A DNA stretch of 32,806 bases from Deltaproteobacteria bacterium (GCA_016928025.1 JAFGLN010000094.1:1-32806), one strand, 5' to 3'; positions 17,197 to 27,759 are shown, counted from the first letter of the stretch. The notes: generated by a model from the sequence alone, not told the origin. Program-made: numbers and translations.

Positions 17197-17682
17197 TTAA
17201 GTTGTTGGTCGCCAGGGGCCTTCAACGATCCACTTCTTTTTAAAGCATCTATGTCTTTCAAGCACCTCAGTCAACGGATGTAGGAATCTTCCAAAATCGT
17301 TCATGATCGTCGAAAAATCTTCCGGTATGTCCGGAAGCTGAATTTTCTTTTGAAAAGTCTTCCATTGCGCTTGTTTGTCGGATCTCTCGGCAAATTCCTT
17401 GGAAAAGACCGGTGCTTGGGGACTCAGAGGCCTTGTCCTCCGCTGGCACGTGGCAACGATAGCCTCCTGAAGCGTCGATCCGTGAAACTGATACGCGCGG
17501 CTCAGCATCCAGATGTCATAGAAATCCTTCATTCGCCTATTCAGTTCCACCAGGTCCAGCGACGCCTCGAATTTTTTCGCCACAATCATCTCTATATTGT
17601 ATGCTCCCCGGCTGGCCCCATTAATCAAAGCGACTTTTTCTTTTAATAAAAAACTGATCGTGGCTTCTCCTCAATCAGGTGA
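17197..17682 (-). pseudogene. AbiEii/nucleotidyltransferase toxin fragment with a FabG-like head
   Basis: The frame from 17628 down to 17197 encodes the C-terminal part of an AbiEii-type nucleotidyltransferase toxin: IEMIVAKKFEASLDLVELN, RRMKDFYDIWMLSR, and the closing EGPWRP. The N-terminal nucleotidyltransferase core, with its metal-binding acidic residues, is missing, so it cannot be active. Upstream in the same frame the residues LKEKVALINGASRG resemble the Rossmann glycine motif that opens FabG-type short-chain dehydrogenases. An open frame therefore joins two unrelated gene pieces at about residue GASRG/AY. No AbiEi antitoxin gene is nearby. It is probably debris from a deletion at the island border. 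Confidence 0.7.
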
Positions 17683-17916
17683 GTGAAAGTCAGTTGCAAT
17701 AAATGAGCATTACGGATCGAAATCTTTGCAGTTGAAAAAGCCCGGAAAAGGCCACCTTCGGAGTGAAAGTAGCCTTTTTTACAAATAACATAGATATTTG
17801 TGTGATATGATAGTTTTCATGTTAATGTAAACACCTCGAACTAACAGAACAGTTATTATGGTAAGGCCGATCGGACCAAGTTCAGAATTAAAAAACGACT
17901 TATGAGGGAGATAAAT
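17683..17916. other. Intergenic stretch inside the island with a hairpin terminator
   Basis: The main content is a hairpin at about 17746-17778: arms AAAAGGCCACCTTC and GAAAGTAGCCTTTT pair with two mismatches and are followed by a T-run on the plus strand. It would end plus-strand transcription before the ftsH remnant. The remainder is AT-rich, with no convincing frame. Confidence 0.6.
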
Positions 17917-18743
17917 ATGGCGGTCAAGGGGGGGAAACACCACTGGAAGATATAAAGGAAAGGTTGCGTAAGCCATTCGCTTCCGGGAACGTTCAAAAAA
18001 AGAAGGATGCCTTGCCCCCCAAGGCGCATTTCAGCATCTGGTATTTTATGATTACCTGTTTGTTAATTTTCTATTTGCAACAATACTTTTTTTCTACAAA
18101 GGTGGAAACGATTCCCTACAGCCAATTCAAACAGAACCTCGTTGCCGGAAACGTGAAAAAATTGATCATCGGCCCGGAAAGACAGGGAAACGGTCGTGGC
18201 CGAATCTGTCGAGCATGCAGACCCGGTGCACAAAATATCCATTATTCCCCGCGGGCTTGCGGCTCTCGGATATACCCAGCAGCAGCCTACGGAGGATCGC
18301 TATTTGATGACGCGCCCCGAACTGCTGGACCGGTTGGCCGTCCTTTTAGGGGGAAGGGTAGCGGAGGAGCTGGTTTTTGGAGAAATATCCACGGGGGCGC
18401 AAAACGATTTACAGCGGGCCACAGCCATTGCCGGGTCCATGGTGGCAGAATATGGAATGAGCGATCGTCTGGGACTGGTGACTTATGAGTCAACCCGTCA
18501 GCCGATGTTCATCCCGGAAAACTATGCACCCAATAAAACCTACAGCGAATCAATAGCAACCAAGATCGATCAGGAAATCTCTAGCGTGATGGAACAAGCC
18601 CATTAGAGGGTGCGTAAGATTCTATCTGAGCGCAGGAAAGTCTTGGATAGCCTTGCCCATCTCCTGGCGGAAAAAGAAGTCGTGCAGGGGGAGGAGCTTA
18701 GACAAATGTTATCAGCGTCGATCAACCAAGACAGTATTACCTG
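17917..18743 (+). pseudogene. ftsH: Broken ftsH: membrane N-terminus joined to peptidase C-terminus
   Basis: GAGGGAG precedes an ATG at 17917. Restoring one G to the seven-G tract near 17928-17934 gives MAVKGGETPLEDIKERLRKP, then the membrane helix WYFMITCLLIFYLQQYFF and the PYSQFKQNL segment of FtsH. Near 18180 the frame changes and the sequence jumps to the M41 peptidase C-terminal half: DPVHKISIIPRG, PTEDRYLMTRPELLDRLAVL, GGRVAEELVFGEISTGAQND. The whole AAA+ ATPase and the HEXXH zinc site are missing. An in-frame TAG at 18604-18606 then interrupts a C-terminus that continues RVRKILSERRKVLDSLAHLL to a TGA at 18743. With a frameshift, a deletion and a stop, it cannot encode a working protease. 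Confidence 0.9.
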
Positions 18744-18778
18744 AGCAGTGTCTTTTTACCTCAAAGAAGGGTTTGAAA

Positions 18779-21700
18779 GTGAAGTTGAAAAGCAACAGTA
18801 TTTCCGGAATTCTGCCCCATATGTGGGCGTCTCTTCGTAGAAAGGGTTTAGAACAAAAGCTTGCCTGTTTCGAGCCGCCGCTCAGAGCGGAGTTATTCAG
18901 CGCCGAACAAATGGAACAGCATGGCAAAACGCTCGCAGGCTCACACACGTTAAGCCCGGGACACCTGCCGGATCGCCTTCTGACACGCCTCGCTGACAAT
19001 GAAGACCTCCTGATCGGCGTTCAATATTTGCTGACGGAGGCGGTGAAAGCGAACCGCCGGATTACGCCTGCCGGGGAATGGCTGCTCGACAACTTCTATC
19101 TGATTGAGGAGCAGATACGCACCGCCAGGAGACATTTGCCGAAAGGGTACAGCCGGGAGCTCCCTCGTCTGATGAATGGTCCTTCGGCTTCTCTGCCACG
19201 GGTCTATGACATTGCGCTGGAGATCATCTCCCATGGCGACGGGCGCGTCGATCCGGAATCTCTCAGCCGATTTATCGCAGCGTACCAGAGCGTCACCGCC
19301 CTGAAGCTGGGTGAATTGTGGGCCATTCCTATCATGCTGCGCCTCGCCCTCATTGAAAATCTCCGACGTGTTGCCGCCCGGATCGCAACGGATAGAATCG
19401 ACCGGAATCTGGCCGATTACTGGGCAGACCAGATGACGGAAAGCGCCGTTAAGGACCCGAAGAGTTTGATTCTGGTCATCGCCGACATGGCGCGTTCGAA
19501 TCCGCCGCTCGTTAGCTCTTTTATCGCAGAAATGACGCGCCGCCTGCAGGGACAGGGTGCTGCTCTATCCTTGCCGCTTACCTGGCTTGAGCAGCGGTTG
19601 TCCGAGTGCGGCCAGACGATCCAGCAACTGGTGCAGGCCGAGAACCAACAACAGGCAGCCGATCAGGTATCCATGAGCAACAGCATCGGCAGCCTGCGAT
19701 TTCTGGGCGCGATGGACTGGAAAGAGTTCGTCGAGACGATGAGCGGTGTCGACCAGGTGCTGCGCATGGACCCCGGTGATGTCTATAGTAAAATGGATTT
19801 TTCCACCCGCGACCGCTACCGTCATATCGTGGAAAAGATAGCGAGACAGTGCCGGTTTTCCGAGAGTGAAGTGGCGCACACGGCGATCAGTCTGGCGCAG
19901 GAGGGGGCGGACGCAAACAGCGGTGATCATCGTGAGGCGCATGTCGGCTTTTACCTGATCGACAAAGGAATGTCCCAACTCGAACAGTCGCTGGAAGTCC
20001 GCTATTCTCCATCTGAGCGCTTCCAGAGGTTGAGCCGGCGGTTTCCTTTGCTCGTCTATCTAGGGACAATCACAGGACTGACGACGATCTTCGCCGGGGG
20101 GGTTCTGGCGAAGGGTCATATCGGTACCTTGCCGGGATGGGCGATGGCTCTGATCATAGTGCTAAACATTCTCAGTGTAAGTCAGCTTGCCGTTGCCCTG
20201 GTGAATTGGCTTGCGACATTACTGGCAACACCGCATCTGTTGCCGCGGATGGACTTTTCTAAAGGGATCCCGACCGAACTCCGCACGCTGATCGTGGTTC
20301 CGACGATGCTGACGAGCAAGCAGAACATAGAGAATCTGATCGAGGCACTGGAAGTGCGGTTCCTGGCAAATCAGGATGCCAACCTGCACTTCGGCCTGTT
20401 GACCGATTTTCGGGATGCACAGGAAGAAGCGCTCCCCGATGACGAAGAGCTGCTGCAACATGTCAGACAGGGTATTGAAGATCTGAATACGAAGTACGGC
20501 TATTCCCGGCGCGATGCCTTCTTCCTCTTCCATCGTCCGCGTCGATGGAATCCGGAGGAGCGAATATGGATGGGTTACGAGCGTAAAAGGGGGAAACTCG
20601 CTGATTTGAATGCACTCCTGTGCGGCGCAGAATTTGCGGGGGATCAATTTTCCCTTGTCATTGGCGACACGTCGGTCTTATCGAATGTGAAATATGTGAT
20701 CACCCTGGATACGGATACGCAACTCCCCCGCGATGCGGCGTGGCAGTTTGTCGGCGCCATGGCGCACCCCCTGAATCGGGCACGATACGATGAAAACAAA
20801 CAGCGCATCAGCGAGGGATACGGCATCCTTCAACCCCAGGTCGCGGTTAGCGTACCCGGCATGAACCGGTCGCGGTATGCGGCCATGTACGGAGGCGAAT
20901 CCGGCATTGATCCCTATACGCGTGTCGTATCCGATGTTTATCAGGACCTGTTTGGCGAAGGGTCGTTCATCGGCAAGGGCATTTACGAGGTGGATGCCTT
21001 CGAACAAACACTCAAAGGTCGTTTCCCTGAGAACCGGATATTGAGCCACGATCTTCTGGAAGGATGTTATGTGCGGTCGGGGTTGTTGAGCGATGTCATG
21101 CTCTATGAGGAGCATCCGTCTCGGTACAATGAAGACGTGAATCGCCGGTATCGCTGGATTCGCGGCGATTGGCAGCTCCTGCGCTGGCTGCGGTCGAGTA
21201 TTCCCGGCCCCGATGCGCGTCTTCAAGAAAATCCGCTCTCTTGGCTGTCTCAATGGAAGATTTTCGACAACCTGCGACGCAGTCTCGTACCGGCGGCCTT
21301 GACGCTCCTATTGCTCTCGGGCTGGCTAGTATTGTCTGCCGCCTGGTTCTGGACCCTGTCGGTGCTCGGAATCATCCTGATCCCTTCTCTGATCGCCTCT
21401 CTTCTGCAAATGCTTCATAAGCCGGACGATGCGCTTCTGAGTCAGCACATAAATGCCAATCTGCGCTCCGCAGGCCGGCAATTCGCCCAAGGGGTGTTTA
21501 CGCTTGTCTGTCTTCCCTACGAGGCGTATTTCAGTGTCGATGCGATAGCGCGCACGGGATGGCGGATGCTGATCACCCACAGGCGGCTTCTCGAATGGAG
21601 TGCATCGGACGTAAACTCGGGCAATGACCGTACAGACCTCGGGTCTTTTTACCGGTCCATGTGGATCGCCCCGGTCCTTACCGTTGCCGTAGTAATTGAT

Positions 21701-24700
21701 CTGACACTTTTTCGCCCCCTATCACTATCAGTAGCCTGGCCCATACTGTGCTTATGGTTAATTTCTCCTGCGGTCGCCTGGTGGATCAGCCGGCCCATTG
21801 CGCGTCGCGAAGCAAGACTGACGGCTGACCAGACCATTCTTCTCCGGAAGCTTTCCCGAAAGATCTGGGCGTTTTTTGAAACTTTCGTCGGCCCCGCTGA
21901 TCATTGGCTGCCCCCCGACAATTTTCAGGAGCATCCCGCTCCCGTCATAGCGCATCGCACGTCGCCGACCAACATAGGCCTCTCCCTTCTCGCTAATTTG
22001 TCCGCCTATGACTTCGGCTACATTACAACGGAACAACTCATCGAGCGAATGGCAAATGCCTTCCATACGATGGAGACACTGGAACGTTATCGAGGCCACT
22101 TCTACAACTGGTACGACACGCAATCGCTGCAAATACTGCAACCTGCCTATATTTCGACCGTGGACAGCGGAAACCTTGCTGGCCATCTGCTGACATTGCG
22201 TCAGGGGCTGCTCGCACTGCCCGACGCCCCGATTCTGGGATCGCGGGTATTTGAAGGAATAAGCGATACCGTCCGTGTCATCGCGGACATGGATGGCATA
22301 ACTGCTTCGGATCAAATCGAACAATTGAAAAAAATACTGAAGCCCACAATAGCATCCCCGCCCACAACGCTCTCGGAGGTGCAGTCATGCCTTGATCAGT
22401 TGGCCGCGTCTTCAGTTGAAGTGCTTACCGAACTGCATGGCACTGATGCGGATCCCGAGAGCCAGGAGCAGTGGTGGGCCAATGCCCTGGTCGGACAATG
22501 CCGGGCTGCCGAAAGTGAGCTCAAGTATCTTGCGGCCTGGACAACATTGCCGGCATCACCGGACCCGCTTTACGAAATGCTTAATCTCAATAGAATCCCG
22601 ACGCTGCGCCAATTAGCCAACCTTGAGGCGGAACTCATGCAGGCCGGCGAAGGGCGCCCAAACCATGACGAGTCAGCAGTGAACGTATCTTCAGGCGAAT
22701 GGCGTCAGCTCGTTATGGAGGCAAGCCGGCGCGCCGGCGAGAGGATCCGGGCTATCGAAGGATTGGTGCGGCAAATCGATGACTTTGCACATATGGAATA
22801 CAAGTTTCTGTTCGACGAGCCACGGAATCTTCTGGCTATCGGGTACAACGTGGGTGAACGACGGCGGGACCCCAGTTACTATGATCTGCTGGCTTCGGAA
22901 GCACGCTTTTGCAGTTTCATAGCCATTGCACAGGGACAACTGCCGCAGCAGAGCTGGTTCGCCCTGGGGCGTTTGTTGACCATGGCCGGTGGAGAACAGA
23001 TCCTTCTTTCATGGAGCGGTTCGATGTTCGAATACCTTATGCCGCTCCTGGTGATGCCGACGTACGAAAATACCCTCCTCGACCAGACCTGCAAAGCGGC
23101 GGTAGCCCGGCAAATCGAGTATGGGAGGAAACGCGGGGTGCCCTGGGGCAGCTCGGAATCCGGCTACAACGCCATTGACATTCATCTCAACTACCAGTAC
23201 CGAGCCTTTGGGGTACCCGGTTTGGGTCTCAAACGCGGGCTTGCCATGGATCTGGTTATTGCGCCCTATGCCACGGCGCTGGCTCTGACGGTAGCGCCCG
23301 AAGAGGCCTGCCAAAATATCGCACGTCTTGTTTCTGAAGGCGTTATGGGACCATATGGTTTCTACGAGGCCGTCGACTATACGCCGACGCGCCTGCCGCG
23401 CGGACAATCAAGCGCCGTGGTCCGATCCTTCATGACGCATCATCAGGGGATGAGCTTCCTCTCCCTGGCCTATGTACTTTTGAACCGTCCGATGCAGAAG
23501 CGATTTGAGTCGGAACCCATGTTCCAGGCGACCATGCTGTTGCTCCAGGAGCGGATCCCCAAGGCGTCGGCGTTCTACGCGCACACTGCCGAGCTTTCCG
23601 ACAGCCATGAAGAATTCATGGGCGCGGAACCGCCGATACGCGTGTTCGGAAGCCCTCAGACGCCAAAACCGGAAGTGCACCTGCTGTCAAACGGAAGATA
23701 CCACGTCATGATCACGAATGCGGGAGGCGGTTACAGCCGTTGGAGGGACATGGCCGTCACCCGCTGGCGCGAAGACAGCACCTGCGATCATTGGGGCACG
23801 TTCTGTTACATCCGTGACGTGGCAACCGGTGAATTCTGGTCAACGGCCTACCAGCCGGCACTCAAAGAAGCGGATACGTATGAAACGATCTTTTCGGAAG
23901 CGAAAGCGGAGTTCCGTTGCCGCAGCCACGACCTCGACATCCATACGGAAATAACCGTATCGCCCGAGGATGACATCGAGTTACGCCGCATTACCATCAT
24001 CAACCGTTCCGGAAAACGCCGAGCTATTGATGTCACGAGTTATGCGGAGGTTGTCCTGGCTACACCGGCCTCGGATGCGCTACATCCGGCGTTCAGCAAT
24101 CTCTTCGTTCAGACCGAGATCCTCCGCCGTCAACGGGCGATTCTCTGCACGCGCCGGCCCCGGTCCCAGGGCGAGCATACGCCCTGGATGCTTCATTTGA
24201 TGGCCGTGCACGGTGCGGACATCGGAGACGTCTCCTATGAAACAGACCGTCTGCGGTTCATCGGCCGCGGAAATACACTGGTCTGCCCGCAAGCCATGAG
24301 TGATGCGTCGACACTCTCCGACAGTGAGGGTTCCGTGCTGGACCCGATCTGCTCGATCCGTTATCGAATCACGCTCAATTCAGAAGAAACGGCGACAGTC
24401 AATATCGTCACCGGCGTCGGCGAGAACCGGGACGCAGCGGCAAGCCTGGTCGGAAAATATCAGGACCGGCGTCTCGCGGATCGGGTCTTCGATCTGGCGT
24501 GGACGCACAGTGATATATTTTTGCGGCAGATCAATGCCACGGAAGCCGATGCACAGATCTATGGAACCATCGCCGGTTCGGTGATCTATGCCAATCCTTC
24601 ACTGCGTGCCGATGCGAACATCCTTATCAAGAACCAACGAGGGCAATCCGGTCTTTGGGGCTATGCTATTTCCGGCGATTTGCCGATCGTCCTTCTGCGG

Positions 24701-27517
24701 ATCGAAGATCCGGCCAATATCGACCTGGTGCGGCAACTCATACAAGCCCATACATACTGGAGCTTAAAAGGACTGGCTGTAGACCTGGTGATCTGGAACG
24801 AAGATCACGCCGGCTACCGGCAGCAGCTTCAGGAACAAATCATGGGGCTCATTGCCGCAGGCGTCGGCGCTCATATGGCGGATCAACCGGGCGGCATTTT
24901 CGTACGGCCCGCGGACCAGATATCGAACGAAGAACGTATCCTGCTCCAAACAGTTGCTCGCGTTATTATCACCGACACGCGGGGGATGCTGGCGGAGCAG
25001 ATTAAACGGAGAAACGTCGTAGAAGCGATAATGCCGCGCCTTATACCGACCCGGACCCACCGTGAGGCTCCCCCGGCAGTCGCGGCCCTGCCTCGTCATG
25101 ATCTGCTCTATTTCAATGGACTAGGCGGATTTACCACTGATGGCCGCGAGTACATCATGACAACCGCACCTGATCAAGTGACGCCGGCGCCATGGGCGAA
25201 TGTCCTGGCAAATCCGCATTTCGGAACCGTCATCTCGGAGAGCGGTGCTGCCTATACCTGGGCCGAAAATGCCCACGAGTTTCGCCTCACGCCCTGGTAT
25301 AACGATCCCGTGAGTGATCCGAGCGGGGAAGCGTTCTACCTCCGCGATGAAGAGCGCGGCCATTTCTGGTCTCCTCTGCCGCTGCCCAGCCGTGGGACGA
25401 CGCCTTACGTTACCCGGCACGGATTCGGCTATACCGTCTTTGAGCATACCGAGCGAGGCATCCGCTCCGAGGTATGGGTTTATGTGGCCCTGGACGCATC
25501 CATCAAGTTCACCGTATTAAAGGTAAGAAACGAATCTGGCCGACCACGACGGCTTTCTGTCACCGGATATGCGGAATGGGTTTTAGGCGATCTGCGGCCC
25601 AAAACAACGATGCATGTCATCACTGAAATTGATCCCGTAAGCGGTACGCTTTTCGCGCGAAACCCTTACAATACGGAGTTCCCCGACCGGACTGCTTTTT
25701 TCGACGTGGACGAAGCGACCCGGACGGTCAGCGGCGACCGCACGGAATTCCTGGGAAGGAACGGCACACTTAAGAACCCGGCGGCGATGACCCGGTTGCG
25801 GCTTTCCGGCAGGGTAGGGGCCGCCCTCGATCCCTGCGCCGCGATCCAGGTATCCTTCGAACTGGCTGCCGGGCAGGAACGTGAAATTATCTTCAGACTC
25901 GGCGTAGGAAAAAACGTCGAGGACGCCGGCAATCTGGTACGCCGTTTCCGGGGAACTGCCGCCGCACGCAGTGAGCTCGAAGCGGTCTGGCAATACTGGC
26001 AACATATGCTCGGCGCTGTGAATGTGGAAACACCCGACCCGTCTCTCAACCTGTTGACCAACGGCTGGCTCCTGTACCAGACGCTGGCATGTCGCCTGTG
26101 GGCGCGGAGCGGCTATTACCAGTCCGGGGGAGCCTTCGGTTTTCGCGATCAGTTGCAGGACGTCATGGCACTCATCCATACCGAGCCGCAGCTTGTTCGC
26201 GAGCACCTCCTTCTTGCCGCGGGCCGTCAGTTCTCCGAGGGAGATGTACAGCATTGGTGGCATCCTCCTGCCGGCCGAGGCGTTCGCACGCACTGTTCCG
26301 ATGATTACCTCTGGCTGCCCTTGGCGCTGTGTCGCTATGTCCGGAGTACTGGAGATTATGGTGTGCTGGATGAGACCATCCCCTTCCTTCAGGGTCGCCC
26401 GATAAATGCGAATGAGGATTCTTATTACGATCTGCCCGGCCGGTCTCAAGAAACGGCCAGTTTTTATGAACATTGCACAAGAGCCATTTTGAGAGGTCTC
26501 AACTTTGGCGAGCACGGATTGCCGCTCATGGGATCGGGCGACTGGAACGACGGCATGAACATGGTAGGTGCGGAGGGAAAAGGCGAAAGCGTCTGGCTGG
26601 GCTTTTTCCTGTATAACGTACTGATGCAATTTACTGAGGTTGCCCGAATCCATGGCGATATGCCCTTTGCCGAACGGTGCGAGGCAGAGGCGGCCGAGAT
26701 ACAACGAAACATCGAACAACATGGCTGGGACGGCAGATGGTACCGCCGCGCTTACTTTGACGACGGATCGCCGCTTGGATCTATGGAGAACCCCGAATGC
26801 CGGATCGATTCGATTGCGCAAAGCTGGTCTGTTCTCTCCGGCGCAGGGGATCCCGTACGTGCACGCATGGCTATGGATGCGGCGGATCATAATCTTATCC
26901 GCCGGGACCACGCGCTAATCCAACTTTTGGACCCGCCCTTCGACAAGTCGGATTTGAATCCCGGCTATATAAAGGGATACGTCCCCGGTGTACGGGAGAA
27001 CGGCGGGCAATACACCCACGGGGCGATCTGGATGGCCATGGCCTTTGCTCAATTGGGCGACAGCGGGCGCGCCTGGGAACTGATGACCATGATCAATCCG
27101 GTAAACCATGCGAAGTCCGCTGAGTCGATTGCCATATATAAAGTGGAACCCTACACTGTCGCGGCCGACGTTTACGCTCTCTCACCGCACACCGGCCGTG
27201 GCGGATGGACCTGGTATACTGGCTCAGCCGGCTGGATGTACCGGCTGATCGTGGAATCACTCCTGGGGCTGAGGCTTACGGTGGATAAACTTAGTTTCGC
27301 ACCGCTCCTCCCGGCGGATTGGCAGGGCTTCACGGTGCACTACCGGTATCGGGAAACGGTCTACCACATCGCCATTCAACGCAGGCAGGTTGTTGATGGT
27401 GCAGCGGCTCTGACCGTCGACGGCGTCCCGCAACAGGATGCGACAATTGCTCTTGTCGACGACCATCAGGAACATGCAGTCGAGGTGAGAATACCCGTGA
27501 TAATGTCATCGATCTGA
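18779..27517 (+). CDS. Cyclic beta-1,2-glucan synthase (NdvB/ChvB type)
   Basis: This giant inner-membrane protein (about 2912 aa) is full family length. Order: N-terminal helical region; a membrane pair (about 422-482); a GT84 glycosyltransferase domain with LIVVPTMLTS (about 500), the nucleotide-sugar DXD in ITLDTDTQLP (D644/D646), LSHDLLEG (about 757) and the RWIRGDWQ acceptor motif (about 792); more membrane helices (about 837-875 and 957-1003). Then come a glycoamylase-like domain (WGSSESGYN about 1456, MTHHQGMSF about 1550) and C-terminal GH94 phosphorylase-like modules with GSGDWNDGMN (2585-2594). It polymerises UDP-glucose, trims the chain and cyclises it; the glucan goes to the periplasm for osmotic adaptation or surface interaction. 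GTG at 18779, with AAGAAGGG seven bases before it, is the likely start. It is undamaged although its neighbours are broken. Confidence 0.94.
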   Translation: MKLKSNSISGILPHMWASLRRKGLEQKLACFEPPLRAELFSAEQMEQHGKTLAGSHTLSPGHLPDRLLTRLADNEDLLIGVQYLLTEAVKANRRITPAGEWLLDNFYLIEEQIRTARRHLPKGYSRELPRLMNGPSASLPRVYDIALEIISHGDGRVDPESLSRFIAAYQSVTALKLGELWAIPIMLRLALIENLRRVAARIATDRIDRNLADYWADQMTESAVKDPKSLILVIADMARSNPPLVSSFIAEMTRRLQGQGAALSLPLTWLEQRLSECGQTIQQLVQAENQQQAADQVSMSNSIGSLRFLGAMDWKEFVETMSGVDQVLRMDPGDVYSKMDFSTRDRYRHIVEKIARQCRFSESEVAHTAISLAQEGADANSGDHREAHVGFYLIDKGMSQLEQSLEVRYSPSERFQRLSRRFPLLVYLGTITGLTTIFAGGVLAKGHIGTLPGWAMALIIVLNILSVSQLAVALVNWLATLLATPHLLPRMDFSKGIPTELRTLIVVPTMLTSKQNIENLIEALEVRFLANQDANLHFGLLTDFRDAQEEALPDDEELLQHVRQGIEDLNTKYGYSRRDAFFLFHRPRRWNPEERIWMGYERKRGKLADLNALLCGAEFAGDQFSLVIGDTSVLSNVKYVITLDTDTQLPRDAAWQFVGAMAHPLNRARYDENKQRISEGYGILQPQVAVSVPGMNRSRYAAMYGGESGIDPYTRVVSDVYQDLFGEGSFIGKGIYEVDAFEQTLKGRFPENRILSHDLLEGCYVRSGLLSDVMLYEEHPSRYNEDVNRRYRWIRGDWQLLRWLRSSIPGPDARLQENPLSWLSQWKIFDNLRRSLVPAALTLLLLSGWLVLSAAWFWTLSVLGIILIPSLIASLLQMLHKPDDALLSQHINANLRSAGRQFAQGVFTLVCLPYEAYFSVDAIARTGWRMLITHRRLLEWSASDVNSGNDRTDLGSFYRSMWIAPVLTVAVVIDLTLFRPLSLSVAWPILCLWLISPAVAWWISRPIARREARLTADQTILLRKLSRKIWAFFETFVGPADHWLPPDNFQEHPAPVIAHRTSPTNIGLSLLANLSAYDFGYITTEQLIERMANAFHTMETLERYRGHFYNWYDTQSLQILQPAYISTVDSGNLAGHLLTLRQGLLALPDAPILGSRVFEGISDTVRVIADMDGITASDQIEQLKKILKPTIASPPTTLSEVQSCLDQLAASSVEVLTELHGTDADPESQEQWWANALVGQCRAAESELKYLAAWTTLPASPDPLYEMLNLNRIPTLRQLANLEAELMQAGEGRPNHDESAVNVSSGEWRQLVMEASRRAGERIRAIEGLVRQIDDFAHMEYKFLFDEPRNLLAIGYNVGERRRDPSYYDLLASEARFCSFIAIAQGQLPQQSWFALGRLLTMAGGEQILLSWSGSMFEYLMPLLVMPTYENTLLDQTCKAAVARQIEYGRKRGVPWGSSESGYNAIDIHLNYQYRAFGVPGLGLKRGLAMDLVIAPYATALALTVAPEEACQNIARLVSEGVMGPYGFYEAVDYTPTRLPRGQSSAVVRSFMTHHQGMSFLSLAYVLLNRPMQKRFESEPMFQATMLLLQERIPKASAFYAHTAELSDSHEEFMGAEPPIRVFGSPQTPKPEVHLLSNGRYHVMITNAGGGYSRWRDMAVTRWREDSTCDHWGTFCYIRDVATGEFWSTAYQPALKEADTYETIFSEAKAEFRCRSHDLDIHTEITVSPEDDIELRRITIINRSGKRRAIDVTSYAEVVLATPASDALHPAFSNLFVQTEILRRQRAILCTRRPRSQGEHTPWMLHLMAVHGADIGDVSYETDRLRFIGRGNTLVCPQAMSDASTLSDSEGSVLDPICSIRYRITLNSEETATVNIVTGVGENRDAAASLVGKYQDRRLADRVFDLAWTHSDIFLRQINATEADAQIYGTIAGSVIYANPSLRADANILIKNQRGQSGLWGYAISGDLPIVLLRIEDPANIDLVRQLIQAHTYWSLKGLAVDLVIWNEDHAGYRQQLQEQIMGLIAAGVGAHMADQPGGIFVRPADQISNEERILLQTVARVIITDTRGMLAEQIKRRNVVEAIMPRLIPTRTHREAPPAVAALPRHDLLYFNGLGGFTTDGREYIMTTAPDQVTPAPWANVLANPHFGTVISESGAAYTWAENAHEFRLTPWYNDPVSDPSGEAFYLRDEERGHFWSPLPLPSRGTTPYVTRHGFGYTVFEHTERGIRSEVWVYVALDASIKFTVLKVRNESGRPRRLSVTGYAEWVLGDLRPKTTMHVITEIDPVSGTLFARNPYNTEFPDRTAFFDVDEATRTVSGDRTEFLGRNGTLKNPAAMTRLRLSGRVGAALDPCAAIQVSFELAAGQEREIIFRLGVGKNVEDAGNLVRRFRGTAAARSELEAVWQYWQHMLGAVNVETPDPSLNLLTNGWLLYQTLACRLWARSGYYQSGGAFGFRDQLQDVMALIHTEPQLVREHLLLAAGRQFSEGDVQHWWHPPAGRGVRTHCSDDYLWLPLALCRYVRSTGDYGVLDETIPFLQGRPINANEDSYYDLPGRSQETASFYEHCTRAILRGLNFGEHGLPLMGSGDWNDGMNMVGAEGKGESVWLGFFLYNVLMQFTEVARIHGDMPFAERCEAEAAEIQRNIEQHGWDGRWYRRAYFDDGSPLGSMENPECRIDSIAQSWSVLSGAGDPVRARMAMDAADHNLIRRDHALIQLLDPPFDKSDLNPGYIKGYVPGVRENGGQYTHGAIWMAMAFAQLGDSGRAWELMTMINPVNHAKSAESIAIYKVEPYTVAADVYALSPHTGRGGWTWYTGSAGWMYRLIVESLLGLRLTVDKLSFAPLLPADWQGFTVHYRYRETVYHIAIQRRQVVDGAAALTVDGVPQQDATIALVDDHQEHAVEVRIPVIMSSI

Positions 27518-27759
27518 CCAAAGGAAATGTCGTCATAGGTCAAAAATCCCTATTATTCGCCTATTGTGGTCAGCCTGATAAAGTATTTCTTTCCACGCTA
27601 AGTGCATGGTTAGAATGATCTTATGTATCAATTGAATTTTGTCATTGTGTGGCCTACCTTGACATGAAAAAATAAATGCTTATAATAGGTTAGCTATGTG
27701 ATGTGAAGCCATAAGGTGATTTGCAGAAATATTTGAATGATGAAACGAGAGGCCAAAGA
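27518..27759. other. Intergenic region upstream of groES
   Basis: This gap separates the glucan synthase from groES and holds the groES promoter. I looked for a CIRCE operator (TTAGCACTC-N9-GAGTGCTAA), the HrcA site common before groE, and found none, so regulation probably does not follow the standard HrcA scheme. Confidence 0.55.
27659..27686 (+). promoter_or_regulatory. Near-consensus sigma70 promoter for groES-groEL
   Basis: TTGACA (27659-27664) and TATAAT (27681-27686) are both perfect hexamers, separated by 16 bases. Transcription should begin near 27693, about 65 bases before the groES start. The strength suggests high basal expression of this chaperonin copy rather than tight heat-shock control. 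Confidence 0.8.

Noticed and set aside
17098..17283. Possible integrase remnant near the left attachment site
   Set aside because: Neither strand shows the R-H-R-Y residues or other tyrosine recombinase sequence.
25583..26911. A 442-codon minus-strand open frame inside the glucan synthase gene
   Set aside because: It lies wholly opposite well-conserved GH94 coding sequence and has no recognisable protein pattern.
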